Source of the DNA: CAZNPA01 sp964575095
GTDB lineage: Bacteria > Pseudomonadota > Alphaproteobacteria > Rickettsiales > SXRF01
Length of the DNA: 64,000 nucleotides
Direction of reading: 5' to 3'
NCBI GenBank assembly: GCA_964575095.1
Contig: CAZNPA010000003.1
Location: forward strand, 193,272-257,271
In this document: piece by piece, positions 46,663 to 57,341 of the stretch
How positions within the stretch are numbered: the stretch's first letter is position 1
Layout of the letters: the number at the start of each line of letters is the position of its first letter
The notes under the pieces: model-generated
The model's input: only the letters and a program-made list of their open reading frames with translations
What the model was told of the DNA's origin: nothing
Database searches by the model: none
Position numbers and translations under genes: made by a program

Positions 46663-47648
46663 TTGGGGATATCCAGTCCTAATCCGTCAAAACTTTTTTT
46701 CATGTGCGGCGGCAGCGGTGCGGTGACGCTAACCGCCGGCGCGCCGAAAATCGACGGCAGGGTTATTTTGCGCGCATGCAGGTGTAATATATTCTCGACA
46801 CCGATCGATTCCGCCGAATCCTGGCTGCCGCCGTATTTATGGTCGCCGACGATCGGACAGCCGATGGCCTGCATGTGCACGCGCAGCTGGTGCGTGCGGC
46901 CGGTGAGCGGTTTCAGTTCCACCAGCGCAAATTTGCGCGCCAGCATGTCGATGACATGGTATTCGGTGAGCGCCTTCTGCCCATCCTTATCGACGCACAT
47001 GACTTCGTAGTCCCTGCCCTCCGGCCCGCCGGGCTTGCCACTTAAGCGCGGGTTTTCTTTTTTTAAGAGCGGCAGGTCGATTTTCCCATGCAGCGGATCG
47101 GGCAGGTTATTGACCAGCGCCAGATAAGTTTTCTCGACGCGGCGCGAGGCAAAAAGCGGCATCAGCGCCGTCGCGGCTTTCGTCGTGCGCGCCAGCACCA
47201 GGCAGCCGCTGGTATCGCGGTCGAGCCGATGCACGAGCTTGGGCCGCTCGCCGCCCTGCTCTTTCAACCCGTCGAGCATACCATCGAGGCTCTTGGCAAT
47301 TTTATGACCGCCCTGCACCGCCAGGCCGAACGGCTTGTTGACGATGATGATATTGGCGTCTTTGTAGAGCACCCATTTTTTTATCTGCTCCATCTCCTGC
47401 GCCGAAGAACGGCTGGGCGCGGATGATTTGTCCTGAATCGTAAGTCCTGAATCCTTCATCTCGATGACCTGACCGGCCTGGACGCGGTCGGACGATTTGG
47501 CTTTCTTGCCATCGAGGCGTATCATTCCCTTGCGCAGTTGCTTTTCGAGGAGTGCGTGCGTCATGCCCGGCATGTGGCGCTTGAACCAGCGATCGAGCCG
47601 GATGGCATCGTCGGCGTCAGTGACGGTATGTTCTTTCAAAGCGTTCAT
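46659..47648 (-). CDS. rluC: RluA/RluC-family 23S rRNA pseudouridine synthase
   Basis: This enzyme isomerises uridine to pseudouridine in 23S rRNA. The 329 residues comprise an S4-like RNA-binding domain (DRWFKRHMPGMTHALLEKQL) and the catalytic domain with the Asp in LVHRLDRDTSGCLVLART, GRTHQLRVHMQAIGCPIVGD and a C-terminal HMKKSF. It overlaps crcB and atp12 by 4 bp each. The exact target sites cannot be told from sequence. Confidence 0.93.
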   Translation of the reverse strand: MNALKEHTVTDADDAIRLDRWFKRHMPGMTHALLEKQLRKGMIRLDGKKAKSSDRVQAGQVIEMKDSGLTIQDKSSAPSRSSAQEMEQIKKWVLYKDANIIIVNKPFGLAVQGGHKIAKSLDGMLDGLKEQGGERPKLVHRLDRDTSGCLVLARTTKAATALMPLFASRRVEKTYLALVNNLPDPLHGKIDLPLLKKENPRLSGKPGGPEGRDYEVMCVDKDGQKALTEYHVIDMLARKFALVELKPLTGRTHQLRVHMQAIGCPIVGDHKYGGSQDSAESIGVENILHLHARKITLPSIFGAPAVSVTAPLPPHMKKSFDGLGLDIPK

Positions 47649-48040
47649 CCCATTGTCAGCTTAATGATCCAGATACCACCCAGAAGCGCCAGCACGGAGA
47701 GCGTCACCGATCCGACGATATAAAGCGCCGCCTGCAGCAACAGGCCTCGCTCGACCAGAAGGAAAATATCCAGCGAGAAGGCGGAAAAGGTCGTGAACCC
47801 GCCCAGTACGCCGATGGCAAACAGCAGGTGCAAATCCCTGGCCTTGGCCGGCAGCAGCACGGTGATGGCGGCAATCCATAGCCCCATCAGAAACCCGCCG
47901 AGTATATTGACGGCAAAAGTGCCGACCGGAAAATCAGAGGCAAGGCCAATATAGCGCGTGCACAGAAACTGGACGACGTAGCGGCACATGGAGCCGAAGG
48001 CCCCGCCTACGGTCACATACATCAATGCCAGCGCGTTCAT
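47645..48040 (-). CDS. crcB: Fluoride channel CrcB (Fluc)
   Basis: This dimeric inner-membrane fluoride exporter has 131 residues and four membrane segments. The Fluc signature includes FPVGTFAVNILGGFLMGL and GVLGGFTTFSAFSLDIFLL (the conserved TTFS). It heads the crcB-rluC-atp12 unit, 23 bp after rplQ. There is no room for a fluoride riboswitch. Confidence 0.95.
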   Translation of the reverse strand: MNALALMYVTVGGAFGSMCRYVVQFLCTRYIGLASDFPVGTFAVNILGGFLMGLWIAAITVLLPAKARDLHLLFAIGVLGGFTTFSAFSLDIFLLVERGLLLQAALYIVGSVTLSVLALLGGIWIIKLTMG

Positions 48041-48063
48041 AGAATGCCGTGCTTAAATGCGCC

Positions 48064-48534
48064 TCAAGCGGCTTTGGCTTTTTTCTTGGCTGCCTTGGCC
48101 GGTTTTGCTTCCTGCGCTTCCGGCGCGGGAGCGGGTGTTTCCGGCTGCGGACCGGAATCCTGGCCTTTGGCGCTAACGTCACGGTCAACGAGCTCGATGA
48201 TCGCCATCGGCGCCATATCGCCATAACGGAAACCAGCCTTAAGGACGCGGGCATAACCGCCCTTGCGTTCCTTATAGCGGGTGGCCAGCGACGAGAATAA
48301 TTTGTTCACCAGATCGGTGTCTTTGAGCACCGAGAGAGCCTGACGGCGCGCGTGCAAGTTGCCGCGTTTGCCGAGCGTGATCAGCTTGTCGACCTGTGGT
48401 TTGAGGTCTTTGGCCTTGGGCAAGGTGGTCGATATCTGCTCGTGCTTGACCAGCGCCGCCGCCAAGTTGATAAACATCGACTTGCGATGCCCGCTCTTGC
48501 GGCCGAGTTTGCGGCCTTTCATTCCGTGTCTCAT
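48064..48534 (-). CDS. rplQ: Ribosomal protein L17, with an acidic/Ala-Pro-Lys tail
   Basis: A 50S protein with the typical start [20 protein letters not shown]. The conserved domain covers about 117 residues; a further tail of about 38 residues is rich in Pro, Ala, Glu and Lys ([20 protein letters not shown]). It is the last gene of the alpha operon, separated from rpoA by a palindromic repeat. Confidence 0.97.
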   Translation of the reverse strand: MRHGMKGRKLGRKSGHRKSMFINLAAALVKHEQISTTLPKAKDLKPQVDKLITLGKRGNLHARRQALSVLKDTDLVNKLFSSLATRYKERKGGYARVLKAGFRYGDMAPMAIIELVDRDVSAKGQDSGPQPETPAPAPEAQEAKPAKAAKKKAKAA

Positions 48535-48546
48535 TTTTTTCTCCTA

Positions 48547-48611
48547 AGTGATTTGTGATTAGTGACCGGTGATTAGAAAATTATTCACTAATCACTATTC
48601 ACCATTCACTC
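48547..48611. repeat. Palindromic repeat of the GTGATTAGTGA type
   Basis: Arms AGTGATTTGTGATTAGTGAC (from 48547) and the inverted TTCACTAATCACTATTCACC (48583-48602 and on to 48611) flank a short AT-rich loop. It is related to 3259-3348 and lies between rpoA and rplQ. Confidence 0.7.
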
Positions 48612-48612
48612 T

Positions 48613-49662
48613 TTAGTACGGATCCTCGTATTTACGAGCCAGCTCTTCGATATTCTCTGGCGGCCAACCCGGCACTTCCATGCCGAACTTGAGGCCGATC
48701 TTGGCCAACTTCTCTTTAATTTCGTTGAGCGACTTGCGGCCGAAGTTCGGAGTTTTCAGCATTTCGGCTTCGGTCTTCTGCACCAGGTCGCCGACATAAA
48801 CGATGTTGTCGTTCTTCAAACAATTGGTAGCGCGCACCGAAAGTTCGTCAAGATCGTAGACTTTTTTCAGGAGGTGCGGGCTGAACGGCAGGTCGGGCTT
48901 GGCTTCTTCCTTGCGCTCAATCTTCGACTCTTCGAAATTGATGAAGAGCTGGAGCTGGTCTTGCAGGATGCGGGCGGCGAACGCCACGGCATCGTCGGCT
49001 TTTATCGAGCCGTCGGTTTCCAGCGTCATCGACAACTTATCATAGTCGGTGATCTGGCCGACGCGGGCGTTATCGACCTTGTAGGCGACTTTGATGACCG
49101 GCGAGAACAGCGCATCGACCGGGATGAGGCCGATGGGAGCGTCCGCCGCTTTGGTTCCGCGCACGTAGCCTTTGCCGACTTCTACCACCATTTCCATGAC
49201 GAGCTTGGCGCCCTTATCGAGCGTGCAGATGACATGGTCTTTATTGATGATCTCGATATCGCCGGAGGTTTCGATCTGGCTGGCTTTGACTTCGCCCGGG
49301 CCTTTAGCGTTGAGAGACAGGCGTTTCTTTTCGGAAGAGCCGGTTTTAAAGCGCAGCTCTTTTAAGTTGAGCACGATGTCGGTGACGTCTTCGCGGACGC
49401 CGGGAACGGACGAGAACTCATGCAGCACACCTTCAATCTTGACTGACGTGATGGCGGCACCTTGCAAGCTCGACAACAACACGCGGCGCAGCGCCACGCC
49501 GAGCGTATGGCCGAATCCGCGCTCGAGCGGCTCGGCGATGATCGTCGCCTGATTGGGGTTGCTCTTGGATGCATTGACATCCAGCTTGGTCGGTTTAATC
49601 AGGTCTTGCCAGTTTTTTGCTAACACGGTGTCTCTCCCTTTGGTTTCTTCATCCTGCGACAC
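48613..49662 (-). CDS. rpoA: RNA polymerase alpha subunit
   Basis: RpoA initiates core assembly through its N-terminal domain and contacts promoter UP elements and activators through its C-terminal domain. Both domains are intact in 349 residues ([56 protein letters not shown]). It follows rpsK in the alpha operon. Confidence 0.98.
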   Translation of the reverse strand: MSQDEETKGRDTVLAKNWQDLIKPTKLDVNASKSNPNQATIIAEPLERGFGHTLGVALRRVLLSSLQGAAITSVKIEGVLHEFSSVPGVREDVTDIVLNLKELRFKTGSSEKKRLSLNAKGPGEVKASQIETSGDIEIINKDHVICTLDKGAKLVMEMVVEVGKGYVRGTKAADAPIGLIPVDALFSPVIKVAYKVDNARVGQITDYDKLSMTLETDGSIKADDAVAFAARILQDQLQLFINFEESKIERKEEAKPDLPFSPHLLKKVYDLDELSVRATNCLKNDNIVYVGDLVQKTEAEMLKTPNFGRKSLNEIKEKLAKIGLKFGMEVPGWPPENIEELARKYEDPY

Positions 49663-49692
49663 AAAGCGAGTGCAGGTTTTCTTGTTTAGTGG

Positions 49693-50115
49693 TTATACTC
49701 TGCGGCGTTTCGGCGGGCGGCAGCCATTATGCGGCACCGGCGTTACGTCTTTGATCGAGGTGATGGTGAAGCCGACGATCTGCAGTGCGCGCAGCGCCGA
49801 TTCGCGGCCGGCGCCGGGGCCTTTGATTTTTACTGCCAGCGTTTTCATGCCGTGCTCCTGCGCCTGACGTCCGGCGGCGTCCGCCGTGACCTGCGCCGCA
49901 TACGGCGTCGATTTACGCGAGCCTTTGAAACCGTGTTTACCGGCCGACGACCAGGCAACGGTATTGCCCTGCGTGTCGGTGATGGTAATGATGGTGTTGT
50001 TGAACGAAGCATTGACGTGCGCGACGCCGGTGGTGATGTGCTTGCGCTCGCGGCGCTTCATTTTTGCGCCGGTATCTTTGGTGTCAGCAGTCTTGGCAGC
50101 GGTTTCTTGAGCCAT
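49693..50115 (-). CDS. rpsK: Ribosomal protein S11
   Basis: A 30S platform protein. The 140 residues have about 22 extra N-terminal residues before the conserved [20 protein letters not shown], and the usual end [12 protein letters not shown]. It is placed between rpsM and rpoA as in the standard alpha operon. Confidence 0.98.
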   Translation of the reverse strand: MAQETAAKTADTKDTGAKMKRRERKHITTGVAHVNASFNNTIITITDTQGNTVAWSSAGKHGFKGSRKSTPYAAQVTADAAGRQAQEHGMKTLAVKIKGPGAGRESALRALQIVGFTITSIKDVTPVPHNGCRPPKRRRV

Positions 50116-50134
50116 GATTAAAATCCGTTTCTAA

Positions 50135-50512
50135 CTATTTCGTTGCAATCTTTTTGCCGGCGATCGGTTTGGCGCGGCCTTTGCGCGTGCGGGCGTTGGT
50201 GTGCGTGCGCTGGCCGCGGACCGGCAGTTTCTTGCGGTGACGCAGGCCGCGATAGCAGCCGAGATCGACCAGACGCTTGATGTTCATCGCCACTTCGCGG
50301 CGCAGGTCGCCTTCAACCATGTAGTCGCGGTCGATGATTTCGCGGATTTTGATGACTTCGTTTTCCGACATCTTGTGCACGCGGGTTTCCGGCGCGATGC
50401 CTGATTTTTTGCAGATCTCAACCGCCTTGACGCGGCCGATGCCATGGATGTAGGTCAGCGCGATGTCCAAGCGCTTGGCCGAGGGGATGTTGACGCCAGC
50501 GATACGAGCCAC
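50135..50512 (-). CDS. rpsM: Ribosomal protein S13
   Basis: A 30S head protein that contacts the 50S subunit and P-site tRNA. The 125 residues have the typical [33 protein letters not shown] and [14 protein letters not shown]. It is the first gene after the intruding membrane-protein gene. No rpmJ (L36) gene is found in front of it. Confidence 0.98.
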   Translation of the reverse strand: MARIAGVNIPSAKRLDIALTYIHGIGRVKAVEICKKSGIAPETRVHKMSENEVIKIREIIDRDYMVEGDLRREVAMNIKRLVDLGCYRGLRHRKKLPVRGQRTHTNARTRKGRAKPIAGKKIATK

Positions 50513-50603
50513 AATAGTACCTTTTTACAGTTGGTTAGAGCGGAGGAAATTTCCTCCAACTAAAAAATTTAGAGCAGGAAGAATACGTAGAAATCCTAGG
50601 TTG

Positions 50604-52286
50604 TCAATCACTTTCTGTCTTAATCCAAACTGCGGCACGCGGGCTCACATATGCCCTTTTCCAGCCCATGCCGGGAAGGGTTTTTTCATCACCGGTACGA
50701 AGTCCACGGATGACATAAATCATATTAGGGTTAAACTCTTGAAATAACTGGGATATTTTGTCTTTTTCCTTAAGCAGCGGGGCAAATCCCGGGGTGATGA
50801 CGCCTACATTGTCTTTTTGCGACCCCGCCAGCCCAACCTTGGCATCCATCAATCCCTTGGTATCGTAAAAACGGATGGGCGCGTCCGGGTATAATTTTTT
50901 AACGTAATACGGGAAAAATCCGGCCTGAAAAGAGGAGATGCGCAGCTCTTTCATGGTTTTCAGGTGCCGCGGCAATTCGTCGCGTATGAACGGGTAAACC
51001 GCCCTCATATCGCGCCTGTGGACGTAATGCATGTACAATATCCGCCAGTTGAGATCCGCCCAGGAATCGGCCTCCCGGATTTTGGCGAACGTCTCCCTGC
51101 CCGCCCGCAGCATGTCCTGCGATAACGGTATCGGCTCAATCAACGCGATGGGAATAACGAGCAGCGCAACGATAAGGCCGCCGATGGCAAGGCGCGCATG
51201 GCGGTCGGCGCGATTCAGCGCAATCAGCGCAACACAGCCGCACACGCACCATTTGATGAGCAGCGTCGGCGCCAGCAGGCGATAAAGGCCATAAGATCCA
51301 CCCGCGAGAGCGAACAGCACGTCCTGCACCGTGGCGATCACGGTAAACACCAGCAGTGGCAGCGACGGACGCTGCCGGTTGAGATAGTGCATCACAATCC
51401 ACACCCATGCCGACAACATACCGGCCATAAGTACCGCGTGCGCGATCCCGTCGTCGTAAAAATTTTCCAGCTCATCAAGTCCCGTTGCGCTTTGGCTCAA
51501 GCTGCCATCAAGCTTGGCGTAAAAAGGATTGGGGAACATAAACCCGGTGGCGGCGTATCGCGCACCGATGAGCGCCAGAAACATCAAAAGCGGCGCCAAA
51601 TATACATACATCACCGGCCGCCGGAAAATATGCGGCCATGTATTCGCCGAATTCAAAAGCGCCAGGAACGTAACGCCGACAATCCACACACCCTCCACCC
51701 GCACCAGTATCAGCGCCGCCTGCAACAGAATAAGCGGCCAGCACGCGGCATTGGGGAAGCGCCGGATATAATCGATCAGCGCCAGCGCATACCATGTAAT
51801 CAGAAACGCATGCAGCGGCGTCTCCAATCCGGAGATCGACCATCGTTGCAATACCGGCGAGGACGCAGCGGCTATCATGACCGCCAGCGCCAGCGGCCGC
51901 GCATAGGCATCCGGAAAGACCGCGTGGCGGTAAATCCAGACCAGAAGCAGCGCCGCCGGCGCAAAAACAAAAAGCAAGACTCTGTTCAGAAGATAAGTCG
52001 CATCCGGATTGATCCAGAACATGAGTTTGGCAAAAAGCGCCGCCAGAATGCTCGACGTCATTTCCGAGCGTTCGCCGTTGTAATTGATGAACCACCAGTC
52101 GCGGCCCAGCGTTTCGCCGCTCCACAACGTGATGAAATCGTCGTCCAGGCCGTCCTTGAAATGAAAATGGAGCGTGCACAGTACGAATCCGGCGAGCACG
52201 CCTGCAACCAGTGCCGGATAAACAATATCGGAAAAATTTCTGCGTTTTAGAAAATGTGGAAACACGCTAAGCCAGCAACGCCGCAA
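50604..52286 (-). CDS. Polytopic membrane protein, GT-C (AftB/LphB-like) glycosyltransferase candidate
   Basis: These 560 residues have about ten membrane segments in the first 400 residues, then a soluble C-terminal domain. An acidic motif in the first external loop ([10 protein letters not shown], then [15 protein letters not shown]) resembles the catalytic DDAYI...GERVEGYTNPLW pattern of AftB- and LphB-type glycosyltransferases that use lipid-linked sugars. The family call is by motif only. It lies between adk (20-bp overlap) and rpsM inside the ribosomal cluster, where such a gene is not expected, so it is a likely insertion. Confidence 0.75.
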   Translation of the reverse strand: MRRCWLSVFPHFLKRRNFSDIVYPALVAGVLAGFVLCTLHFHFKDGLDDDFITLWSGETLGRDWWFINYNGERSEMTSSILAALFAKLMFWINPDATYLLNRVLLFVFAPAALLLVWIYRHAVFPDAYARPLALAVMIAAASSPVLQRWSISGLETPLHAFLITWYALALIDYIRRFPNAACWPLILLQAALILVRVEGVWIVGVTFLALLNSANTWPHIFRRPVMYVYLAPLLMFLALIGARYAATGFMFPNPFYAKLDGSLSQSATGLDELENFYDDGIAHAVLMAGMLSAWVWIVMHYLNRQRPSLPLLVFTVIATVQDVLFALAGGSYGLYRLLAPTLLIKWCVCGCVALIALNRADRHARLAIGGLIVALLVIPIALIEPIPLSQDMLRAGRETFAKIREADSWADLNWRILYMHYVHRRDMRAVYPFIRDELPRHLKTMKELRISSFQAGFFPYYVKKLYPDAPIRFYDTKGLMDAKVGLAGSQKDNVGVITPGFAPLLKEKDKISQLFQEFNPNMIYVIRGLRTGDEKTLPGMGWKRAYVSPRAAVWIKTESD

Positions 52287-52911
52287 TCTGGCGTTTTACT
52301 TCGCCGATATCCGCCATGCCGTCGACGCTTTTCAGGACGCTCTGGCGCTGGTAGTAGGGGAGCAGCGGCGCGGTCTGGCGATGATAGCTTTCCAGGCGCT
52401 TGGCCACGGTTTCGGCTTTGTCGTCTTCGCGGCGGGTGAACTCGGTGGCGCCGCATTGGTCGCAGATGCCCTTCGTTTTTGGCTGCTTGAAACTGTCGTG
52501 ATAACCGGCGCCGCACTTGCTGCAGGAAAAACGCCCGGCGATGCGGTCGATCAATATTTTATCGTCCACCTTAAGCTCGATGACGCAATCAAGTTTCTTG
52601 CCTTCTTTTTGCAGCATGACGTCAAGCGCTTCCGCCTGCGCCACCGTGCGCGGGAAGCCGTCGAGGATAAAACCGTTCTTGCAATCGGGTTTCTGGATGC
52701 GCTCACGGATGAGATTGACGACGATCTCATCGGGCACCAGTTTTCCCGCCGCCATGATATCTTTGGCCTGTAATCCGATGGGTGATCCGGACGCCACCGC
52801 CGCACGCAGCATGTCGCCGGTCGAGAGCTTGGCCAACCCGTAGGCCTGATGCAGGTAATCCGCTTGTGTACCTTTTCCGGCGCCAGGAGGTCCAAGCAGA
52901 ATCAGGTTCAT
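52267..52911 (-). CDS. adk: Adenylate kinase with a zinc-type lid
   Basis: Adk interconverts 2 ADP with ATP and AMP. The 214 residues have the P-loop [29 protein letters not shown], and a lid with two CxxC pairs (CSKCGAGYH and CDQCG), implying structural zinc, a long-lid feature found in many but not all bacteria. It overlaps secY by 4 bp, as in the standard spc-region order. Confidence 0.97.
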   Translation of the reverse strand: MNLILLGPPGAGKGTQADYLHQAYGLAKLSTGDMLRAAVASGSPIGLQAKDIMAAGKLVPDEIVVNLIRERIQKPDCKNGFILDGFPRTVAQAEALDVMLQKEGKKLDCVIELKVDDKILIDRIAGRFSCSKCGAGYHDSFKQPKTKGICDQCGATEFTRREDDKAETVAKRLESYHRQTAPLLPYYQRQSVLKSVDGMADIGEVKRQIAALLA

Positions 52912-54251
52912 TTCAATCTACCCTTGAGCTTCGCCTTTTTAATCAGGCCTTCGTACTGGTGCGCGAAAAGATGCGACTGCACCTGCGTCACGAAATCGAT
53001 GACGACGTTGACGACGATGAGGAGCCCCGTGCCGCCGAGCTGGAACGGCACCGAATATTTGGCGACGAAGATTTCCGGCAGGACGCAGACCAACGAGAGA
53101 TAGAGCGCGCCGACCATGGTAAGACGCGTCAGCACATAGTCGAAATATTGCGCCGTTTGTTCGCCCGGGCGGATGCCGGCGATGAAACCGCCGTTCTTCT
53201 TGAGATTGTCCGCCGTCTCGACCGGGTTGAACACGACCGACGTATAAAAGAAACTGAAGAAAATAATCAGGCCGACATAAAACGCTATATAGAGCGGTTG
53301 CCCGTGACCAAGGTAGGAGCTGATTAAGCGTAGCGTTTCCGAGCCGCCCGCCGACTGGAATCCGGCAATGGTGAGCGGAAATAACAGAATCGAGCTGGCG
53401 AAGATCGGCGGGATAACGCCTGAAGTATTGAGTTTGAGCGGCATGTGCGTCGCCTCGCCGCCGAACATTTTATTGCCCATCTGCCGCTTGGGATATTGCA
53501 CGACGATGCGCCGTTGCGCGCGCTCCATGAAAACGATGAACGCAATGAGCGCCAGTACGATAACAATGATGAGCAAAATGAACGCCGTCGAGATAACGCC
53601 GGTGCGTCCCAGCTCGAACGTCTGGCCGATGGCCGCCGGCAAGCCGGCGACGATGCCGGTGAAGATGATGAGCGAGATGCCGTTACCGATGCCGCGCGCC
53701 GTGATCTGCTCGCCGAGCCACATCAGAAACATCGTGCCGCCGGTTAAGGTCACCGTCGTCGTGAAGCGGAAGAAAAATCCGGGATCCATCACCGCCGATC
53801 CACGCTCACCTACCATGCCTTCAAGACCGACAGCGATGCCGTAGCCTTGCAACGCTGCCAGAAAAACCGTGCCAAACCGCGTGTATTGGTTGATCTTGCG
53901 GCGTCCGGCCTCGCCTTCTTTTTTAAGCGCGGCGATTTGCGGCACGGCGACGGTGAGTACCTGAATGATAATCGATGACGAGATATACGGCATCACCGCC
54001 AGCGCGAAAATTGTCATGCGCGACAACGCACCGCCGGTGAACATGTTGAATACGCCGAGGACGCCGCCCTGATGCTTGGCATAAATCTCGGCCATGATGT
54101 GCGGGTCGATGCCCGGCACGGGGATATAGGTGCCGACGCGGTAAACAATAAGTGCCCAGAGCACAAACCACAAGCGCTGCTTGAGCTCGGTCGCGCGCGA
54201 CAGCACTCCGAAATTGAGATTGGAAGCCAGTCTTTCAGCGGCAGAGGACAT
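52908..54251 (-). CDS. secY: Preprotein translocase subunit SecY
   Basis: The ten-helix channel of the Sec pathway. The 447 residues include the plug and signature ([56 protein letters not shown]). It is co-transcribed with adk. The 87-bp gap to rplO holds a hairpin repeat. Confidence 0.98.
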   Translation of the reverse strand: MSSAAERLASNLNFGVLSRATELKQRLWFVLWALIVYRVGTYIPVPGIDPHIMAEIYAKHQGGVLGVFNMFTGGALSRMTIFALAVMPYISSSIIIQVLTVAVPQIAALKKEGEAGRRKINQYTRFGTVFLAALQGYGIAVGLEGMVGERGSAVMDPGFFFRFTTTVTLTGGTMFLMWLGEQITARGIGNGISLIIFTGIVAGLPAAIGQTFELGRTGVISTAFILLIIVIVLALIAFIVFMERAQRRIVVQYPKRQMGNKMFGGEATHMPLKLNTSGVIPPIFASSILLFPLTIAGFQSAGGSETLRLISSYLGHGQPLYIAFYVGLIIFFSFFYTSVVFNPVETADNLKKNGGFIAGIRPGEQTAQYFDYVLTRLTMVGALYLSLVCVLPEIFVAKYSVPFQLGGTGLLIVVNVVIDFVTQVQSHLFAHQYEGLIKKAKLKGRLK

Positions 54252-54265
54252 TTTTCTTTTTTCCT

Positions 54266-54334
54266 TGTCATTCCCGCGAACGCGGGAATCTTATCTCTTG
54301 TTGCTTAAGATCCCCGCTTGCGCGGGGATGACAA
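54266..54334. repeat. Double hairpin repeat between rplO and secY
   Basis: TTGTCATTCCCGCG-AA-CGCGGGAATCTT and AAGATCCCCGC-TTG-CGCGGGGATGACAA are each hairpins and also inverted relatives. It belongs to the same broad type as the right end of the 28192-28308 element. It could lower downstream secY-adk expression. Confidence 0.8.
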
Positions 54335-54338
54335 AACA

Positions 54339-54806
54339 TTAGGCGATTGCCGCCGGAAGTTCAACCTTGCCGCCCACCTTTTCAACCATCGTCTTGGCCG
54401 ACTCGGAAGCGAAGTTCACTTTTAGCGTCAGCTTGCTCTTGATCTCACCCTTGGCCAGCAGCTTCACTTCGCTGGCGTTGCCGCGCACGAGGCCGGCCGC
54501 TTGCAGCGCCGCAAGATCGATCGTCTTTTTGGCATCGAGCGAACCGGCGGCGATAGCTTTTTCGAGCGATCCGGTATTGATCACGGCATAGGTATGGCGC
54601 GTGTGGTTGGTGAATCCGCGTTTGGGCAGGCGGCGATGGATCGGTGTCTGGCCGCCCTCGAAGCCGTTGATGCGGACACCGGTGCGGGCCGTCTGGCCTT
54701 TGCCGCCGCGGCCGCAGGTTTTGCCTTTGGTGCAGCCGATGCCGCGCCCAACGCGCATGCGCTTCTTGTGCGATCCGGGATTGGATTTAAGTTGATTGAG
54801 TTGCAT
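54339..54806 (-). CDS. rplO: Ribosomal protein L15
   Basis: A 50S assembly protein. The 155 residues have the Gly-rich N-terminus (SNPGSHKKRMRVGRGIGCTK, GKTCGRGGKGQTARTG) and the conserved RRLPKRGFTN. Normal length and position between rpmD and secY. Confidence 0.98.
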   Translation of the reverse strand: MQLNQLKSNPGSHKKRMRVGRGIGCTKGKTCGRGGKGQTARTGVRINGFEGGQTPIHRRLPKRGFTNHTRHTYAVINTGSLEKAIAAGSLDAKKTIDLAALQAAGLVRGNASEVKLLAKGEIKSKLTLKVNFASESAKTMVEKVGGKVELPAAIA

Positions 54807-54810
54807 GGTT

Positions 54811-55092
54811 CTACCCTACGTTTTCTGCTTTTACTAAATGCCGCACTTTATAAATCATGCCGCGCACGCACGGCGTGTCTTCGAGCACGCGCGAGCGGTG
54901 GCGTTTATTTAAACCCAGGCCGATTAACGTCGCTTCCTGGTCCCATTTCCTCGCGATGCAGCCCACCATTTGCGTCACCTTCACTTTGCCGGTGGCGGTA
55001 GAGGGCTTCTTGGGCGCCGCTTCTTTTTTGGCCGGAGCGGCCGCTTTTTTGGCGGCTTTCGGCGCGGTGTCTTTTTTGACTGCTGTCGTCAT
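54811..55092 (-). CDS. rpmD: Ribosomal protein L30 with an Ala/Lys-rich N-terminal extension
   Basis: A 50S protein. The L30 core begins near residue 36 ([20 protein letters not shown]) and covers about 58 residues. The first 35 residues are a Lys/Ala/Pro tail ([20 protein letters not shown]), so the total of 93 is much longer than the usual 60. Confidence 0.95.
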   Translation of the reverse strand: MTTAVKKDTAPKAAKKAAAPAKKEAAPKKPSTATGKVKVTQMVGCIARKWDQEATLIGLGLNKRHRSRVLEDTPCVRGMIYKVRHLVKAENVG

Positions 55093-55094
55093 AA

Positions 55095-55667
55095 CTATTC
55101 CTTGCTATCTTCTTTCTTTTCTTCCGATTTGCCTTCGCGGCGTTCGACGATTTCGCCGACTTTCTTGCCGCGCTTGGCGGCGACGGCGCGCGGCGATTTC
55201 ATGTCGTTCAGCGCGGCGAACGTCGCTTTCACCATGTTATAGGGATTCGAGCTGCCGACCGATTTGGCAACAACGTCCTGAACGCCAAGCGCTTCGAACA
55301 CGGCACGCATCGGGCCACCGGCGATGATGCCGGTACCGGCCACCGCCGTGCGGATGATAACTTTTCCGGAGCCGAAGCGGCCGTAGCAATCATGGTGCAG
55401 CGTGCGACCTTCGCGCAGCGGGAAACGCTGCATGGACTTCTTGGCGTCGTCGGTAGCTTTGCGCATGGCGTCCGATACTTCTTTCGCCTTGCCCGAACCA
55501 TAGCCGACTTTGCCTTTGCCATCGCCGATCACGACCAGCGCGGCAAAACCGAAGCGGCGCCCGCCCTTCACGACTTTGGCGACGCGGTTGATCGATACCA
55601 GTTTGTCGATCAGGTCGCTGCCTTCTTCTCTGCCTTTGCGTTCGTCATTGCGTTGTGGGCGTGCCAT
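55095..55667 (-). CDS. rpsE: Ribosomal protein S5
   Basis: A 30S protein involved in decoding accuracy. The double-stranded RNA-binding region ([39 protein letters not shown]) and [19 protein letters not shown] are present. The 190 residues end in a charged tail ([12 protein letters not shown]). Confidence 0.98.
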   Translation of the reverse strand: MARPQRNDERKGREEGSDLIDKLVSINRVAKVVKGGRRFGFAALVVIGDGKGKVGYGSGKAKEVSDAMRKATDDAKKSMQRFPLREGRTLHHDCYGRFGSGKVIIRTAVAGTGIIAGGPMRAVFEALGVQDVVAKSVGSSNPYNMVKATFAALNDMKSPRAVAAKRGKKVGEIVERREGKSEEKKEDSKE

Positions 55668-55684
55668 AATTTTCTATCCTTACA

Positions 55685-56056
55685 TTAAAATGCGAGTCCG
55701 CCTTCGCGCGCGGCATCGGCCAGGGCTTTCACGCGGCCGTGGAACAAATACCCGCCGCGGTCGAAGACGACTTCTTTGACATTGGCTTTCTTGGCCCGTT
55801 CGGCGATGAGAACGCCAACGGTCTTGGCGGCTTCCAGAGTGGAAGTCGATTTGATCTTGCCCTTGACGTCCTTATCGAGCGACGAGGCGGAAGCGAGCGT
55901 CTGCCCCTTCTTGTCGTCGATCAGCTGGGCATAGATATGCTTGCCGGAGCGGAAAATGGACAGGCGCACGCGGCCTTTCGCCTTGCGGCGGATAGCGGTG
56001 CGGACGCGCTGGCTGCGGCGCGCGAACAATGTTTTTGCTTTAACCGATTGGCTCAT
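55685..56056 (-). CDS. rplR: Ribosomal protein L18
   Basis: A 5S-rRNA-binding 50S protein. The 123 residues have the family pattern ([49 protein letters not shown]). Normal position between rplF and rpsE. Confidence 0.98.
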   Translation of the reverse strand: MSQSVKAKTLFARRSQRVRTAIRRKAKGRVRLSIFRSGKHIYAQLIDDKKGQTLASASSLDKDVKGKIKSTSTLEAAKTVGVLIAERAKKANVKEVVFDRGGYLFHGRVKALADAAREGGLAF

Positions 56057-56067
56057 ATCATCATCCT

Positions 56068-56601
56068 CTATTTCTTTTTACCTTCTTTGTGACGGACATA
56101 TTCGCCCTCATAGCGAACGCCCTTGCCTTTATACGGCTCCGGTTTCCTGAGTTCGCGAATTTCCGCCGCAACCTGACCAACCAGCGTCTTGTCGAAACCC
56201 GAGATGGCTATCGAAGTCGGCTTTTCGCATTTGACTTCGATGCCGGCGGGAATCGCGTATTTGATTTCGTGGCTGTAGCCGAGCGCCAGCGTCAGGTAAT
56301 TTTTATCGGCGGCAGCGCGAAAACCGACGCCCAAGAGTTCCAGGCGCACGGTAAAGCCCTTGGAAAGGCCTTCGACCATGCTCTTTAACTGGCGTTGCGA
56401 CGTGCCCCACATGGCGCGGCCGCGGCCGTCCTTGGAGAGCGGCAATATCGTTGCCTTGCCGTCTTTGACTTCGATCTTCACTTCCGGCGCGATCGCCATT
56501 TTGAGTTCGCCCTTGGCGCCTTTGACGGCGAGTTGCGAACCACTAACGGTGACCGTGACCCCTTGCGGGATCGTTACCGGTACTTTTCCTGCGCGTGACA
56601 T
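56068..56601 (-). CDS. rplF: Ribosomal protein L6
   Basis: A 50S protein near the GTPase centre. I take the ATG at 56601 ([17 protein letters not shown]), giving 177 residues, the family norm. The open frame extends to 56652 but the extra 17 residues do not fit. The C-terminal [20 protein letters not shown] is diagnostic. Confidence 0.98.
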   Translation of the reverse strand: MSRAGKVPVTIPQGVTVTVSGSQLAVKGAKGELKMAIAPEVKIEVKDGKATILPLSKDGRGRAMWGTSQRQLKSMVEGLSKGFTVRLELLGVGFRAAADKNYLTLALGYSHEIKYAIPAGIEVKCEKPTSIAISGFDKTLVGQVAAEIRELRKPEPYKGKGVRYEGEYVRHKEGKKK

Positions 56602-56617
56602 AATTTCCCCATGACTC

Positions 56618-57013
56618 CTAGAATACGCTGCACAATACTTCGCCGCCGACATTCGCCTGGCGCGCGTCGAAATCCGACATCACGCCTTTCGAGGTCGAAA
56701 GGATGGCGATGCCGAGGCCGTTGTAATATTTCGGCAGTTTCGAGATTTCGCAATAGACGCGGCGGCCGGGCTTGGAGATGCAATTGATCTCCTTAATGAC
56801 GCGGTCGCCCTCGTGGTACTTAAGTTCGATTTCGAAATCGAATTTACCTTCAGTTTCTACTTTCTTATAGCCGTTGACATAGCCTTCACGCACCAGCACT
56901 TCGAGCACATTGCCGAGTAGCTTGCTCGCCTGACATTTCACCAGCGCGAGCTTGGCCTGCTGACCGTTTCTGATCAGCGATAGCATGTCGGCGAGACGAT
57001 AATTGGTTGACAT
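56618..57013 (-). CDS. rpsH: Ribosomal protein S8
   Basis: A 30S central-domain protein and, in E. coli, the repressor of the spc operon. The 131 residues have LADMLSLIRNGQQAKLALV, CISKPGRRVYCEISKLPKYY and ILSTSKGVMSDFDAR. Normal length and position. Confidence 0.98.
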   Translation of the reverse strand: MSTNYRLADMLSLIRNGQQAKLALVKCQASKLLGNVLEVLVREGYVNGYKKVETEGKFDFEIELKYHEGDRVIKEINCISKPGRRVYCEISKLPKYYNGLGIAILSTSKGVMSDFDARQANVGGEVLCSVF

Positions 57014-57025
57014 AAATTCTCCTTT

Positions 57026-57331
57026 TTACCAGCTGGCCTTGGTGAGGCCCGGAATGCGGCCGAAAGAGCCGAGTTCGCGCAGCTTGATGCGTGACAGTTT
57101 GAATTTGCGATAGGTGCCGCGCGCGCGGCCCGTGAGCTCGCAGCGGTTGCGGTAGCGGTTAGCGGCGCCGTTCCTCGGCATCGCCGAAAGCTGGAACTGT
57201 GCCTGCATGCGGTCTTCCATGGACGTCGACTTGTTCATGATGATCGCCTTCAGCTTGGCGCGCTTGCCGGCATCGCGCTTAATCATGCGACCGCGGCGGT
57301 TGTTTTTCTCTATCGAACTCTTTTTTGCCAC
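57026..57331 (-). CDS. rpsN: Ribosomal protein S14 (zinc-independent form)
   Basis: A 30S head protein. The 101 residues contain [20 protein letters not shown] and [11 protein letters not shown]; only one cysteine is present, so this is the long form without the four-cysteine zinc site. Confidence 0.98.
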   Translation of the reverse strand: MAKKSSIEKNNRRGRMIKRDAGKRAKLKAIIMNKSTSMEDRMQAQFQLSAMPRNGAANRYRNRCELTGRARGTYRKFKLSRIKLRELGSFGRIPGLTKASW

Positions 57332-57341
57332 AATGATCTCC

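Noticed and set aside
48041..48063. Possible fluoride riboswitch before crcB
   Set aside because: Only 23 bp separate rplQ and crcB, too short for the motif.
51198..52250. 350-codon plus-strand frame opposite the GT-C-like gene
   Set aside because: Gln/Arg/His-rich shadow; the minus-strand gene has convincing membrane topology.
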